A stretch of 64,000 bases of DNA. Source: Caprella mutica. Lineage: Eukaryota; Arthropoda; Malacostraca; Amphipoda; Caprellidae. The notes under the pieces are model-generated. The model saw nothing but the letters and a program-made list of their open reading frames with translations. It was not told where the DNA came from and ran no database searches. The stretch covers positions 62,001-126,000 of the forward strand of contig CANNZV010001831.1 in assembly GCA_947561585.1 (NCBI GenBank). The letters are read 5' to 3'. The translations under genes and the position numbers were made by a program. Of the stretch, positions 11,878 through 22,622 are shown in pieces (the first letter of the stretch is position 1; each line of letters begins with the position of its first letter).

Positions 11878-13745
11878 CTAACATTGCACCTTCTTTACTA
11901 ACATTACCTTCATGAAGGCACTAACACTATGAAGGCTCTAACACTATGAAGGCACTAACACTATGAAGGCACTAACATTATGAAGGCACTAACACTATGA
12001 AGGCTCTAACACTATGAAGGCACTAACACTATGAAGGCTCTAACACTATGAAGGCACTAACATTATGAAGGCACTAACACTATGAAGGCACTAACATTAT
12101 GAAGGCTCTAACACTATGAAGGCACTAACATTATGAAGGCTCTAACACTATGAAGGCTCTAACACTATGAAGGCACTAACACTATGAAGGCTCTAACACT
12201 ATGAAGGCACTAACATTATGAAGGCTCTAACACTATGAAGGCACTAACATTATGAAGGCACTAACACTATGAAGGCACTAACATTATGAAGGCTCTAACA
12301 CTATGAAGGCACTAACATTATGAAGGCTCTAACACTATGAAGGCACTAACATTATGAAGGCACTAACATTACCTTCATAAAGGCACTAACATTATGAAGG
12401 CACTAACATTACCTTCATGAAGGCACTAACATTATGAAGGTACTAACACTATGAAGGCACTAACATTATGAAGGCACTAACATTATGAAGGCACTAACAT
12501 TATGAAGGCACTAACATTATGAAGGCACTAACATTATGAAGGTACTAACATTATGAAGGCACTAACATTATGAAGGCACTAACATTATGAAGGCACTAAC
12601 ACTATGAAGGCACTAACATTATGAAGGCACTAACATTATGAAGGCACTAACATTATGAAGGCACTAACATTACCTTCATAAAGGCACTAACATTATGAAG
12701 GGACTAACATTATGAAGGCACTAACATTATGAAGGCACTAACATTATGAAGGCACTAACATTACCTTCATAAAGGCACTAACATTATGAAGGCACTAACA
12801 TTATGAAGGCACTAACATTATGAAGGCACTAACATTATGAAGGCACTAACATTACCTTCATAAAGGCACTAACATTATGAAGGCACTAACATTATGAAGG
12901 CACTAACATTATGAAGGCACTAACATTATGAAGGCACTAACATTACCTTCATGAAGGCACTAACATTACCTTCATGAAGTTACTAACATCATGAAGGCAC
13001 TAACATTACCTTCATGAAGGCACTAACATTACCTTCATGAAGGCACTAACATTACCTTCAAGAAGGCACTAACATCATGAAGGCACTAACATTACCTTCA
13101 TGAAGGCACTAACATTACCTTCATGAAGGCACTAACATTACCTTCAAGAAGGCACTAACATTACCTTCATGAAGGCACTAACATTACCTTCATGAAGGCA
13201 CTAACATTACCTTCAAGAAGGCACTAACATCATGAAGGCACTAACATTACCTTCATGAAGGCAATAACAATACCTTCATGAAGGCACTAACATCATGAAG
13301 GCACTAACATTACCTTCATGAAGGCACTAACATTACCTTCATGAAGGCACTAACTTTATGAAGGCATTAACATTACCTTCATGAAGGCACTAACATTACC
13401 TTCATGAAGGCACTAACATTACCTTCATGAAGGCACTAACATTACCTTCATGAAGGCACTAACATTACCTTCATGAAGGCACTAACATTATCTTCATGAA
13501 GGCACTAACATTACCTTCATGAAGGCACTAACATTACCTTCATGAAGGCACTAACATTACCTTCATGAAGGCACTAACATTACCTTCATGAAGGCACTAA
13601 CATTACCTTCATGAAGGCACTAACATTACCTTCATGAAGGCACTAACATTACCTTCGTGAAGGCACTAACATTACCTTCATGAAGGCACTAACATTACCT
13701 TCATGAAGGCACTAACATTACCTTCATGAAGGCACTAACATTATC
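11878..13745 (+). repeat. 17-bp/23-bp compound minisatellite with palindrome
   Basis: About 1.87 kb. The first kilobase is mainly the 17-bp unit ATTATGAAGGCACTAAC, with CACTATGAAGGCTCTAA variants. From about 12,950 onward the dominant unit is 23 bp, because ACCTTC is inserted before ATGAAGG. That creates the perfect 12-bp palindrome CCTTCATGAAGG in each unit. Scattered 23-bp units occur from 12,364 on, so the change is gradual. Confidence 0.97.
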
Positions 13746-15043
13746 TCTGACATTTCAAAATTCAGAACTCAGAAGCGTCCAAAGCACAAAGTTTTAATGG
13801 AACTAAACTTCTCACAAATTGCCCAAAGATTGTTGCCTTTCACTTCTAATTGCCAATTATTATATGTATTATTGAGCGATTTTTGTGTCCATTAAAAGTT
13901 GAGAAGAGCATTTAACATTTCAAAATGACTAGCAAGAACATCTTAGAGTTAGAGTATCAAGGGAAGAGCGCAGTTCTCGGGAAGTGGTGTTAATATTGGT
14001 CATGAGGGGGCCATCAGCAATACCTAATGGTCAGGTTGGTTCATGACCCACTGTCCGAATACTGTGGGTGTATGCCCCTATTAGTAATATTTAACTTTAA
14101 AGTGTGCCTTCCGTTTGACGTGACCTCATCTAGCTGTTACTATGATGTTGGAATTTCCATTATTTATCATGTCCTGTTTTATTTCCTTTTTTTAGAGTTA
14201 AAATGGTTGTTTAGTATATAAAAATTGAAAGATGTTATATAAAGAGAGAGAAGGGATATAATTAAAGCATTCATGTTTGTATATGGTGATTATTTTATTA
14301 TGTTTAAATATTTGTTTGAAGATAATGGTGTTGGTCCTTCAGGTAGAATTTGTAAAAATATAAGTTTTTGAATATTATAACATCTATCAAAAGATTTGGA
14401 AAATCCTGTTTAACACTTCGGTAGATATTATATAGTTAATATAGAAAGAGCATCTAATATTATATAGTGTTTATTCAGCGTTAATATTAGTTAAGGAGAT
14501 TAGAGAAGTACAAGTAAAGTCTTGGGTCTAACTTCTGCAAACTCGCAAGTTAAGATGTTCTATACTAGTAATCCTCTTCACACTTCGGCAATCAATTTGC
14601 TAGGAATGGAAGCAGTTCGGTGCAATATTATTCCAACATTATTACAACATTGTAACAACATTGATGCTACTTCATTCGCATCAACTATTATATTCTTATA
14701 TGCTTAGGGATATTAATTAGCATTAGATAGGTATGGTCTCTAATCTCTAAGAGGGAGCATTAATGGTGAATTTGAATGTTGCAAATAGCGTTTATCGAAT
14801 AATTCTAATCCATAACAATGAATACATAGTTCAGATTTGAATGAATGTAATATTTGATTATATTGTTAATTACAGAAAGTTAATGCAGAAGGTTATATTT
14901 TATGCGTCATTTATCTAATAATGGTATTTGTTGACCATTTTATTGATTTAGTTCAAATTGATATCGAAACACTATTTTATATAAAATAAATATATAATGA
15001 TTTTTTATGCTTTCTCTAAAAGTATATAAAATTATGGCACTAG
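13746..15043. other. Intergenic, nothing firmly recognised
   Basis: ORFs at 14027-14221 and 14522-14707 (61-64 codons) lack splice support or known motifs. The motif ACCCACTGTCCGAATACTGT (14046-14065) belongs to the dispersed CCGAGTACTGT family. Confidence 0.45.
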
Positions 15044-15046
15044 AAT

Positions 15047-16649
15047 TTTTCCCCGCCGGACTTTTCCCCGTCAGGACTCTTCTCAGCCGGACTTTTCACC
15101 GGGAATAAAATATCAACATTTAAGGCAATTAAAGTATAATTTTAATGAAACAAATAATCATCAATAGAAGACGCATTTTATTGACAGAATTTGATTCTCG
15201 TATGTGCCCATATTGGTCGTTTGATTTATAAGACTGTGCCTTCGTATTTTCGCATATAATTAAGATATGCTACATAGTAAAAACATTATTGCAATACTAA
15301 GGGATTACCAAATGCCGTTAGGTACTCTAGCAGCTTCGATTAATTCAGTTATTCCAACTCTATAGTTTTACATATCGTGAATTTATAATTTTATTTTTCA
15401 GCTATTATAAAAATAGCGATCTATTAACTACTCGTTCAAATTTATGCTTTTACAGAGCACTAATACATTTATAATTTTTTTTAAATTTATTAATTAATCT
15501 ATGTATTAATTAATGTACCACAGAATTAAAACATCTACTATAGATTTTTGGAACAAGTAAAGATAACGGACCAGAAATTAAGATAATAAAGTTTACGGAC
15601 CAGAAAACTTTTTTTTAGTTATAAGAAATATTTGCTTTAATATTATACAAATATACAACCTTAAAAATGATAATATTAATGATTATACAGTAATTTTGCA
15701 TATTTTATTAATTGAAAAAATTGATAAAAAAACGTGATCCATTTTGAAGTTGTGAAGAACGAGTAGTAAAAAGTTGGAAGAAATTTCTGCTTAAATCCTT
15801 TAATGTGGTATCTAAAATTCCAAAAATATATTTTTATCCAATTATTGGTCAAATATTTCATAATTTAACCTAGTAAAGTTAATGGACCAGAAATGAAGCT
15901 AGTAAAGATAACGGACCAGAAATGAAGCTGGTAAAGATAACGGACCATGCAGAAATGAAGCTAGTAAAGATAATTGACCAGAAATGAAGCTAGTAAAGAT
16001 AATTGACCAGAAATGAAGCTAGTAAAGATAACGGACTGTAATCCGTTATCTTTATTTGCTCCAGATTTTTATTACACATATTATTGACTTGTTTATTAGT
16101 GTCCTTTTTCTAATATGTATATTTAATATTTGTACCTTAAAATGACTTACAATAGTTAAGCCATTAGTATGAAAATACCTGAGTAAGTTAGAGTGTAGAA
16201 AACCTTTAATCAAGATTTTTCACGTAGTCATGTTTCAGAACAATTTATATATACTGCCGTACATTTTCTCTAAAATTCTCCAATGAAAACTAATTATCGA
16301 GGAATATAAATCGGGTTCGATTGTACGGGTTCGGTTCAATGGGTCACTATAGGTGGTGACCCATTTCCACTCAACTAGTGACCTACTCCCATGCGACACT
16401 AATATTAAAGTGAAAAAAAATATATAAAACTTTATTATTTGAGACGTTAGATTCCGACATACAATTTCGTGGCAGTGGATTTATTTGTCAAAAATATTTT
16501 TTTCGAAAATTAAATATATAATCGTGATATTCAATTATCTTCAAGAGTTTCAATTAAAAAAAAAAACCGGCTGGAAAAAGTCCTGGTGCGAAAAAGTCCG
16601 GCGGGGAATAGTCCAGGCAGAAAAAGTCCGGCGGGTAATAATAGTCCGC
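15047..16649. mobile_element. Probable 1.6-kb element with subterminal inverted repeats
   Basis: The left end (15047-15113) carries tandem pieces of CCCGCCGGACTTTTC and CAGCCGGACTTTTCACCGG. The right end (16567-16649) carries their reverse complements, GAAAAAGTCCGGCGGG repeated three times, plus CCGGCTGGAAAAAGTCC. The AT-rich interior holds the 29-bp array at 15870-16035 and no transposase ORF. It looks like a large non-autonomous element. The exact termini and target duplication were not determined. Confidence 0.6.
15870..16035 (+). repeat. 29-bp tandem repeat, about 5 copies
   Basis: The unit includes AGTAAAGATAACGGACCAGA followed by AATGAAGCT. Related single units lie at 15555-15610. A reverse-oriented piece, GTAATCCGTTATCTTTA, follows at 16037. 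It lies inside the putative element 15047-16649. Confidence 0.9.
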
Positions 16650-17160
16650 TTCATAAAATAAAACACGTATCTCACCTATCAAAAAAATCTTTTTTATTTG
16701 TGGGCAGATTGTTCTGATATTTCCACAGTGTATGTAACTTTATATACAAACACATTCTGATCTCATATTTTTTTTCAAATTAAGCATCAGTTTTTTGAGG
16801 AAATTTAGATTATATTATTTTTTGGTAAATTTCAAAAGAAGAGCAGTTTATGAAAATATGTATGCTAATGCAAAAACATAAACAGTTTTGCAACCTTGTA
16901 ATATTTTCGAAAAAATATAAGAAGCCGATTTTATATTCCTTTTAACAAACGTACGAAATGGCGTGATAGTAAAACCGTAACTTGCCCTATGAGTGTTTAA
17001 CATAATCAGTAGTCAATTTGCCATGTTCCATGTTTTGATTTAGTGGCTCTCTATAATATATAGTGAGGTAGCAGGATTTGTATGGATTTAGCAGGAGACT
17101 TATACCTTGCGAAATATTACCAAAACGTGAGTGCTTCTTAAGCCAGCCTTAGTGGCTTCG
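16650..17160. other. Intergenic, nothing recognised
   Basis: AT-rich with no supportable gene. An ACCGTAACTTGCCCTAT segment (16975-16991) resembles one near 31048-31068. Confidence 0.45.
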
Positions 17161-18326
17161 ATAGTGGTACTACCTGTCTACATATAGTGGTACTACCTGT
17201 CTATAGTGGTACTACCTGTCTACATATAGTGGTACTACCTGTCTATAGTGGTACTACCTGTCTAGTGGTACTACCTGTCTATAGTGGTACTACCTGTTTA
17301 TAGTGGTACTACCTGTCTATAGTGGTACTACTTGTTTATAGTGGTACTACCTGTCTAGTGGTACTACCTGTCTATAGTGGTACTACCTGTCTAGTGGTAC
17401 TACCTGTCTATAGTGGTACTACCTGTCTATAGTGGTACTACCTGTCTATAGTGATACTTCCTGTCTATAATGGTACTACCTGTCTATAGTGGTACTACCT
17501 GTTTATAGTGGTACTACCTGTCTATAGTGGTACTACCTGTCTAGTGGTACTACCTGTCTATAGTGGTACTACCTGTCTATAGTGGTACTACCTGTTTATA
17601 GTGGTACTATCTGTTTATAGTGGTACTACCTGTTTATAGTGGTACTACCTGTCTATAGTGGTACTACCTGTTTATAGTGGTACTACCTGTTTATAGTGGT
17701 ACTACCTGTCTATAGTGGTACTACCTGTCTAGTGGTACTACCTGTCTATAGTGGTACTACCTGTCTAGTGGTACTACCTGTCTATAGTGATACTACCTGT
17801 CTATAGTGGTACTACCTGTTTATAGTGGTACTATCTGTTTATAGTGGTACTACCTGTTTATAGTGGTACTACCTGCCTATAGTGGTACTACCTGTTTATA
17901 GTGGTACTATCTGTTTATAGTGGTACTACCTGTTTCTAGTGGTACTACCTGTCTATAGTGGTACTACCTGTCTATAGTGGTACTACCTGTCTATAGTGGT
18001 ACTACCTGTCTATAGTGGTACTACCTGTCTATAGTGGTACTACCTGTTTATAGTGGTACTACCTGTCTATAGTGGTACTACCTGTCTATAGTGGTACTAC
18101 CTGTCTATAGTGGTACTACCTGTCTATAGTGGTACTACCTCTATATTGGTACTACCTGTCTATAGTGGCACTATCTGTTTATAGTGGTACTACCTGTCTA
18201 TAGTGGTACTATCTGTCTATAGTGGTACTACCTGCTTATAGTGGTACTACCTGTCTATAGTGGTACTACCTGTTTATAGTGGTACTACCTGTTTATAGTG
18301 GTACTATCTGTTTATAGTGGTACTAC
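17161..18326 (+). repeat. 19-bp tandem repeat, about 60 copies
   Basis: The unit CTATAGTGGTACTACCTGT is mixed with shortened 17-bp units that lack TA, and with C/T variants (TTTATAGTGG, ACTATCTG). Blocks of units recur in the same order, indicating segmental copying. No ORF is maintained. Confidence 0.97.
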
Positions 18327-18368
18327 TAACTAACTAACGAACAAGCAGAATTATAATATGATATTTTG
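18327..18368 (+). repeat. Segment shared with 54697-54741
   Basis: Directly after the 19-bp array comes an AACTAACTAACGAA stretch followed by CAGCAGAATTATAATATGAT. The same two blocks occur, with a small insertion, at 54697-54741. It is probably the end of a dispersed element. Confidence 0.65.
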
Positions 18369-18431
18369 TATTTAAAGTTATATGAATAGATAATTGAAAG
18401 AAAATCCCCGTAATTATATCAGATAGAAAAA

Positions 18432-18512
18432 GTTATAGTGGGGCCATAGAAGATTAATTAAGAGAAGATTAATTAAAAGCTGTATTTCATTAATCCTCTT
18501 ATAGGCCATTTA
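18432..18512. repeat. Snap-back hairpin of the TGGTGGGGCCATAGAAGAT family
   Basis: GTGGGGCCATAGAAGATTAA (18431-18450) pairs imperfectly with TTAATCCTCTTATAGGCCA (18491-18510). Other hairpins and half copies of the family occur throughout the window. Confidence 0.6.
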
Positions 18513-19550
18513 TTATACATTATTATATAACAATACTTGTACTATACAGTGTTTCACTTATTATAGAAGTTCAATATATTATTTCTCACATAATTATCAA
18601 GTTTAATGTTCAAAGATTTTTAATCAGTAAAACAATTGTGGATTCATATTAGGTATTTGTAGTGAATAATAATTCATAACTTCAAAGTTTAATTATTAGT
18701 TAAAATATTAACATGAAGTTAACAGCTGGTCAGAAGTTTGTTAATATTGAGTTAATTAAATGCCTAAAGTGGAATAATATGTAAATTTTACTATTTATAT
18801 AGTTAATGGATCTTGGATGGTTTTATATGATTAAATATTTTTGAATATATATATATATATGATCATTAACATTGATGAATGTATTATTAGTTTAATATTC
18901 AGATAGTGTATTAATCTTTGATAATTTGATTATATTTTAAGTTTGAAAATAAGAAATTTTTATTTCTCCGTAAATCTGGAAACGCGTTTTAGTATTTTTT
19001 TTCTTATAGGCTATGATCATTAGCATTTAATTTGTAATATATTTGTAACTATTTCACTACTTTAAAAGAACGGTTAAAATCATCAATGAAAAGCTCATGA
19101 CACAATTAAGGTAAATATTATGATCTCCGATAAGTAAGTAAAATATAAAAACCTGACGACAGTTTTCTATGGAAAAGTTGGGGGATCAATCAGTGGAAAT
19201 GAGAATAACTTTTTAATACTTCCAGCAAAAGTTTCATCATTTCTACTTCCCGAGTTTTGAACTTATCTACTTATGAGATTGAGAATCAGAAATATAAATC
19301 CAAAAAATCATATGAATATATATATACTGTATCATGTCGAATATATGTATACTGTGAACTGCATCCTAAGAATTTGGGAAAGTTTTTATAACAAATTGCA
19401 GTGAAATATGGAAAGATCAATATTGAAATTTAAAATATTTTGCAAGGTCAATAAACTATAAATAAAATAATTCAGACTCTTTGAGATCAACGTTCATGAA
19501 TTTGAAGATTGCAGATTGAATTATATCCCCTATAACATAATCAAAGAAGC
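18513..19550. other. Intergenic, nothing recognised
   Basis: Very AT-rich, with a short (AT)n run near 18849. No exon or RNA gene is supported. Confidence 0.45.
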
Positions 19551-19838
19551 GTGGCCGGTAAATTCCACACCGGAAAGTTCTCCCACTGAAAGTTCCATCA
19601 GGTAAATTCCAACATAAATTTTTTGGAAAGCTTATATAATTTTGAAAAGTTTATATAATTGAAGTTACTCCCATATCTTAGATTTAGTGGTAAGGTTAGG
19701 TTAGCGGTCTAGTTGGGTTATGACCTATACTTATAACTTCTAAACTGTTCAAGCAGTGGAATTTTCTAGCGGTAGAAATTTCCAGAGTTAGAATCTACCT
19801 GATGGAATTTTCCGTTGGGGAATTTACCTAGAACCCAC
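19551..19838. mobile_element. 288-bp inverted-repeat element (MITE-like)
   Basis: The left end (19551-19612) contains GGTAAATTCCACACCGGAAA and CCATCAGGTAAATTCC. The right end (19752-19837) contains the reverse complements of this motif set, including GGAATTTTCCGTTGGGGAAT and CTACCTGATGGAATTTTCC. There is no coding content. Confidence 0.65.
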
Positions 19839-19848
19839 AAAAGAATAT

Positions 19849-19912
19849 TTTGGTGGGACCATGTAAGATTACAAGGCGATCTCCTTTACTCTTCTATGAT
19901 CCCACCATAGTG
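19849..19912. repeat. Snap-back hairpin of the TGGTGGGGCCATAGAAGAT family
   Basis: TTGGTGGGACCATGTAAGAT (19850-19869) pairs with CTTCTATGATCCCACCATAG (19892-19911) around about 22 bases. It abuts the inverted-repeat element that ends at 19838. Confidence 0.7.
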
Positions 19913-19987
19913 TAACCTAACAGAGGCTTCCCCTAATTTTTGATCAGTTTGGTATATATCATAGAGTGACTGCCAGCGTATTGAGAG

Positions 19988-20083
19988 GAAGGCGTTTGTA
20001 TCAAAGGAGAGAACATCGAATGTTCATTTGACAGTCAGTGAACAAACAACTCAATTAAATCTAACTGAGATATCTGTATACGT
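19988..20083 (+). repeat. About 95-bp dispersed repeat, copy 1 (partner 34088-34180)
   Basis: GAAGGCGTTTGTATCAAAGG through CTAACTGAGATATCTG is almost identical to 34088-34180 in the same orientation. Both copies are open in one frame (KAFVSKERTS...HLTVSEQTTQLNLTEIS), but nothing around copy 1 supports a gene. Confidence 0.8.
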
Positions 20084-20691
20084 ATATTGATATCAGAGAA
20101 GGCCTATGTATCAATTGATTTAGATATTCAATTTGAACTCTATTAGTATGAACACTCAAGGGGGTTAAGATGAAGTTCAATAAATATGTTATTGTACAGT
20201 TTTCATGTTGTCATGTAGAAATATTGTTAAATTGTAATAAGTGAACTTATAACTAATTAAATTGTTGAATTTATGTATTTCAAATATAATTCGTTATTTT
20301 GATTGGATATTTTTTTAGTGTGTAATCTATTAAGTTTTTAATTCACATTAAGGAATGTATTAAAATGGTATTGAAAATATTTTCGAATAAAAAAGAAATA
20401 CTATGTATTATGATTTTGAAAAGCTTATATAATTGAAGATACTCCCATATATCTTATAATCTGAAGTTATACTTCATTGATTACTAACCTTACTTATTAA
20501 TGACATTATCAAGTCAATGCTCACATCACTACATACATTACAGTGACACTAATGACTATCTACACCTGTACAGGTAATACAGGTAACACTTGCTCACCTG
20601 TATGGTGCTCTGATCTGACTACTGCAGGTAACAGAGTCACAGTGTGACTAGTGTGCCGCTCTAGGATCAAAGAGTAGACACTGTTTATTAC

Positions 20692-20760
20692 TGGGATATT
20701 AAGGGACTATCCCAGGGAAGGAAAATTGATTCCTTGGTTATTCCTCTAATATCCCAGGAA
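20692..20760. repeat. TGGGATATTAAGGG inverted repeat
   Basis: CTGGGATATTAAGGGACTATCC and AATATCCCAGGAATAAATCC arms flank about 25 bases. Related sequence is found at 47187-47212 (CCTGGGATATTAAGGGAATA) and 50289-50320 (ACTGGGATATTCCTAGGAAT), so this is a dispersed family. Confidence 0.55.
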
Positions 20761-20790
20761 TAAATCCCTCTTGCCAGGGTCCTTATATAT

Positions 20791-20964
20791 TAGGGTTGTG
20801 ACAATATGCATTTGAAATAATAGATCTTTAATATATCATAGACGAAATGAATTGGTATCGAATACTATATACAGATGGTTTAGAACGATTAAATACAGTC
20901 TAATTCTCTCAGTCTATAATACTTTCGGGATCTATTATTTTAAAAGCATATAGTCACAATCCTA
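20791..20964. mobile_element. 174-bp MITE, TIR TAGGGTTGTGACAATATGC
   Basis: The 36-bp terminal inverted repeats (20791-20826 and 20929-20964) differ at about four positions. A related, larger element with the same ends occupies 62595-63616. The TAGGG/CAGGG-type start resembles hAT MITEs, but no clear 8-bp target duplication is seen here. Confidence 0.8.
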
Positions 20965-21309
20965 CTTATTACTATGACACAAAACCTGACATTTAAGTGC
21001 ATCAACTGTAATATTGATGCATTTTGGTGTCTCAACATTTCAGTGCGATGCACTTTAGTGTCTCAGCATTGAACTGTGATGCACTTTAGTGTCTCAGCAT
21101 TCCTGTGCAATGCACTTTAGTGTCTCAGCAATACCCAGGGAGAATATTATGGTGGGGTCATAGAAGATTATGGAGGACAGACATTATAGGGGGCTAGATC
21201 TTACGTGATTATAGATAATATTCGATAAATATCAACCTTGTGCAAAACATCCTATAAACATCTATAATCACCGTAATAATTCCCAACTACGATGTATAGT
21301 AGATTACAA

Positions 21310-22120
21310 CAACCAAAATCTCCGAATATTTTCTGATAATGTTCCTTATATGAACTTCTATGAATGAACCATCTTAAATTTACGAAGATTTTCTGATAAT
21401 AATCCTACTATGAATTTGAATGGCTGTAACATCTTAAATCTGCGAAGATTTTTTGATGGTATTCCTTATATGAACTTCTATGACTTTACCATCTTAAATC
21501 TTCGAAGATTTTCTGATGGTATTCCTTACATGAAATTCTATGATTGAACCATCTTAAATCTTCGAAGATTTTCTGATGGTATTTCTTATATGAATTTCTA
21601 TGATTGAACCATCCTAAATCTCCGAAAATTTTCTGATGGTATTCCTTATATGAACTTCTATGACTTTACCATCTTAAATCTTTGAAGATTTTCTGATGGT
21701 ATTCCTTATATGAAATTCTATGATTGAACCATCTTAAATCTTCGAAGATTTTCTGATGGTATTTCTTATATGAATTTCTATGATTGAACCATCTAAAATC
21801 TCCGAAGATTTTCTGATGGTATTTCTTATATGAACTTCTAAGACTGATCCATCTTAAATCTTCGAAGATTTACTGATGGTATTTCTTATATGAACTCCTA
21901 TGACTGATCTATCTTAAAAATTCGAAGATTTTCTGATGGTATTCCTTATATGAACTTCTATGACTTTACCATCTTAAATCTTCGAAGATTTTCTGATGGT
22001 ATTTCTTATATGAATTTCTATGATTGAACCATCTAAAATCTCCGAAGATTTTCTGATGGTATTTCTTATATGAACTTCTATGACTGAACCATCTTAAATC
22101 TTCGAAGATTTTCTGATGGT
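21310..22120 (+). repeat. 60-bp tandem repeat with internal palindrome, about 13 copies
   Basis: Each unit contains the near-palindrome AAATCTTCGAAGATTTTCTG followed by a GATGGTATTCCTTATATGAA stretch. Many units keep the perfect 16-bp palindrome AAATCTTCGAAGATTT. Units fall into alternating subtypes (ATGACTTTACC, ATGATTGAACC), which points to duplication of multi-unit blocks. Confidence 0.95.
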
Positions 22121-22281
22121 TCGAATTTTTAAGATAGATCAGTCATAGAAGTTCATATAAGAAATACCATCAGAAAATCTTCGGAGATTTTAGATGGTTC
22201 AATCATAGAAATTCATATAAGAAATACCATCAGAAAATCTTCAAAGATTTAAGATGTTACAGCAATTCAAATTCATAGTGG
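22121..22281 (-). repeat. Inverted end of the 60-bp array
   Basis: The array turns round at 22120/22121. The following 160 bases are the reverse complement of its units. The far end (TTACAGCAATTCAAATTCAT, 22256-22275) matches the start of the forward array near 21409-21428, so the two outer ends are true terminal inverted repeats. Confidence 0.85.
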
Positions 22282-22622
22282 GATTATTATGTCTCAGCAT
22301 TTCAGTGTGATGCACTTTAGTGTCTCAGCATTCCTGTGCAATGCACTTTAGTGTCTCAGCATTTCTGTGCGATGCACTTTAGTGTCTCAGCATTGCAGTG
22401 CGATGCACTTAGAATAAGTTTACTTAGATCTCTCCCATTAAATGAACTGATGATAATTTGAGACACTAAAGAGCATCGCAATAAAACACTTTCAGGTTTT
22501 TGAAACACATAAGTATATCAAAATTACAGTTGATACTGGTTAGTTTTGTAGCGAAGCTTATCGGGTAAACTTAAACACTTGGTGGGGGCTATTGGGAAGA
22601 TTTTTCCCAGTATACAATCACT

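Larger units (their letters stand above)
20985..22500. mobile_element. Composite foldback block ending 120 bp upstream of the gene
   Basis: An AAACCTGACATTTAAGTGCATC-like end (20986) and its inverted counterpart near 22465-22497 bound the block. Inside are two same-orientation sets of a 32-bp repeat (GATGCACTTTAGTGTCTCAG core; 21035-21125 and 22291-22412). These flank the 60-bp array, which flips orientation at 22120. A half copy of the TGGTGGGGTCATAGAAGATT motif lies at 21150-21169. The layout suggests a large non-autonomous foldback element that has expanded internally. Confidence 0.6.
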
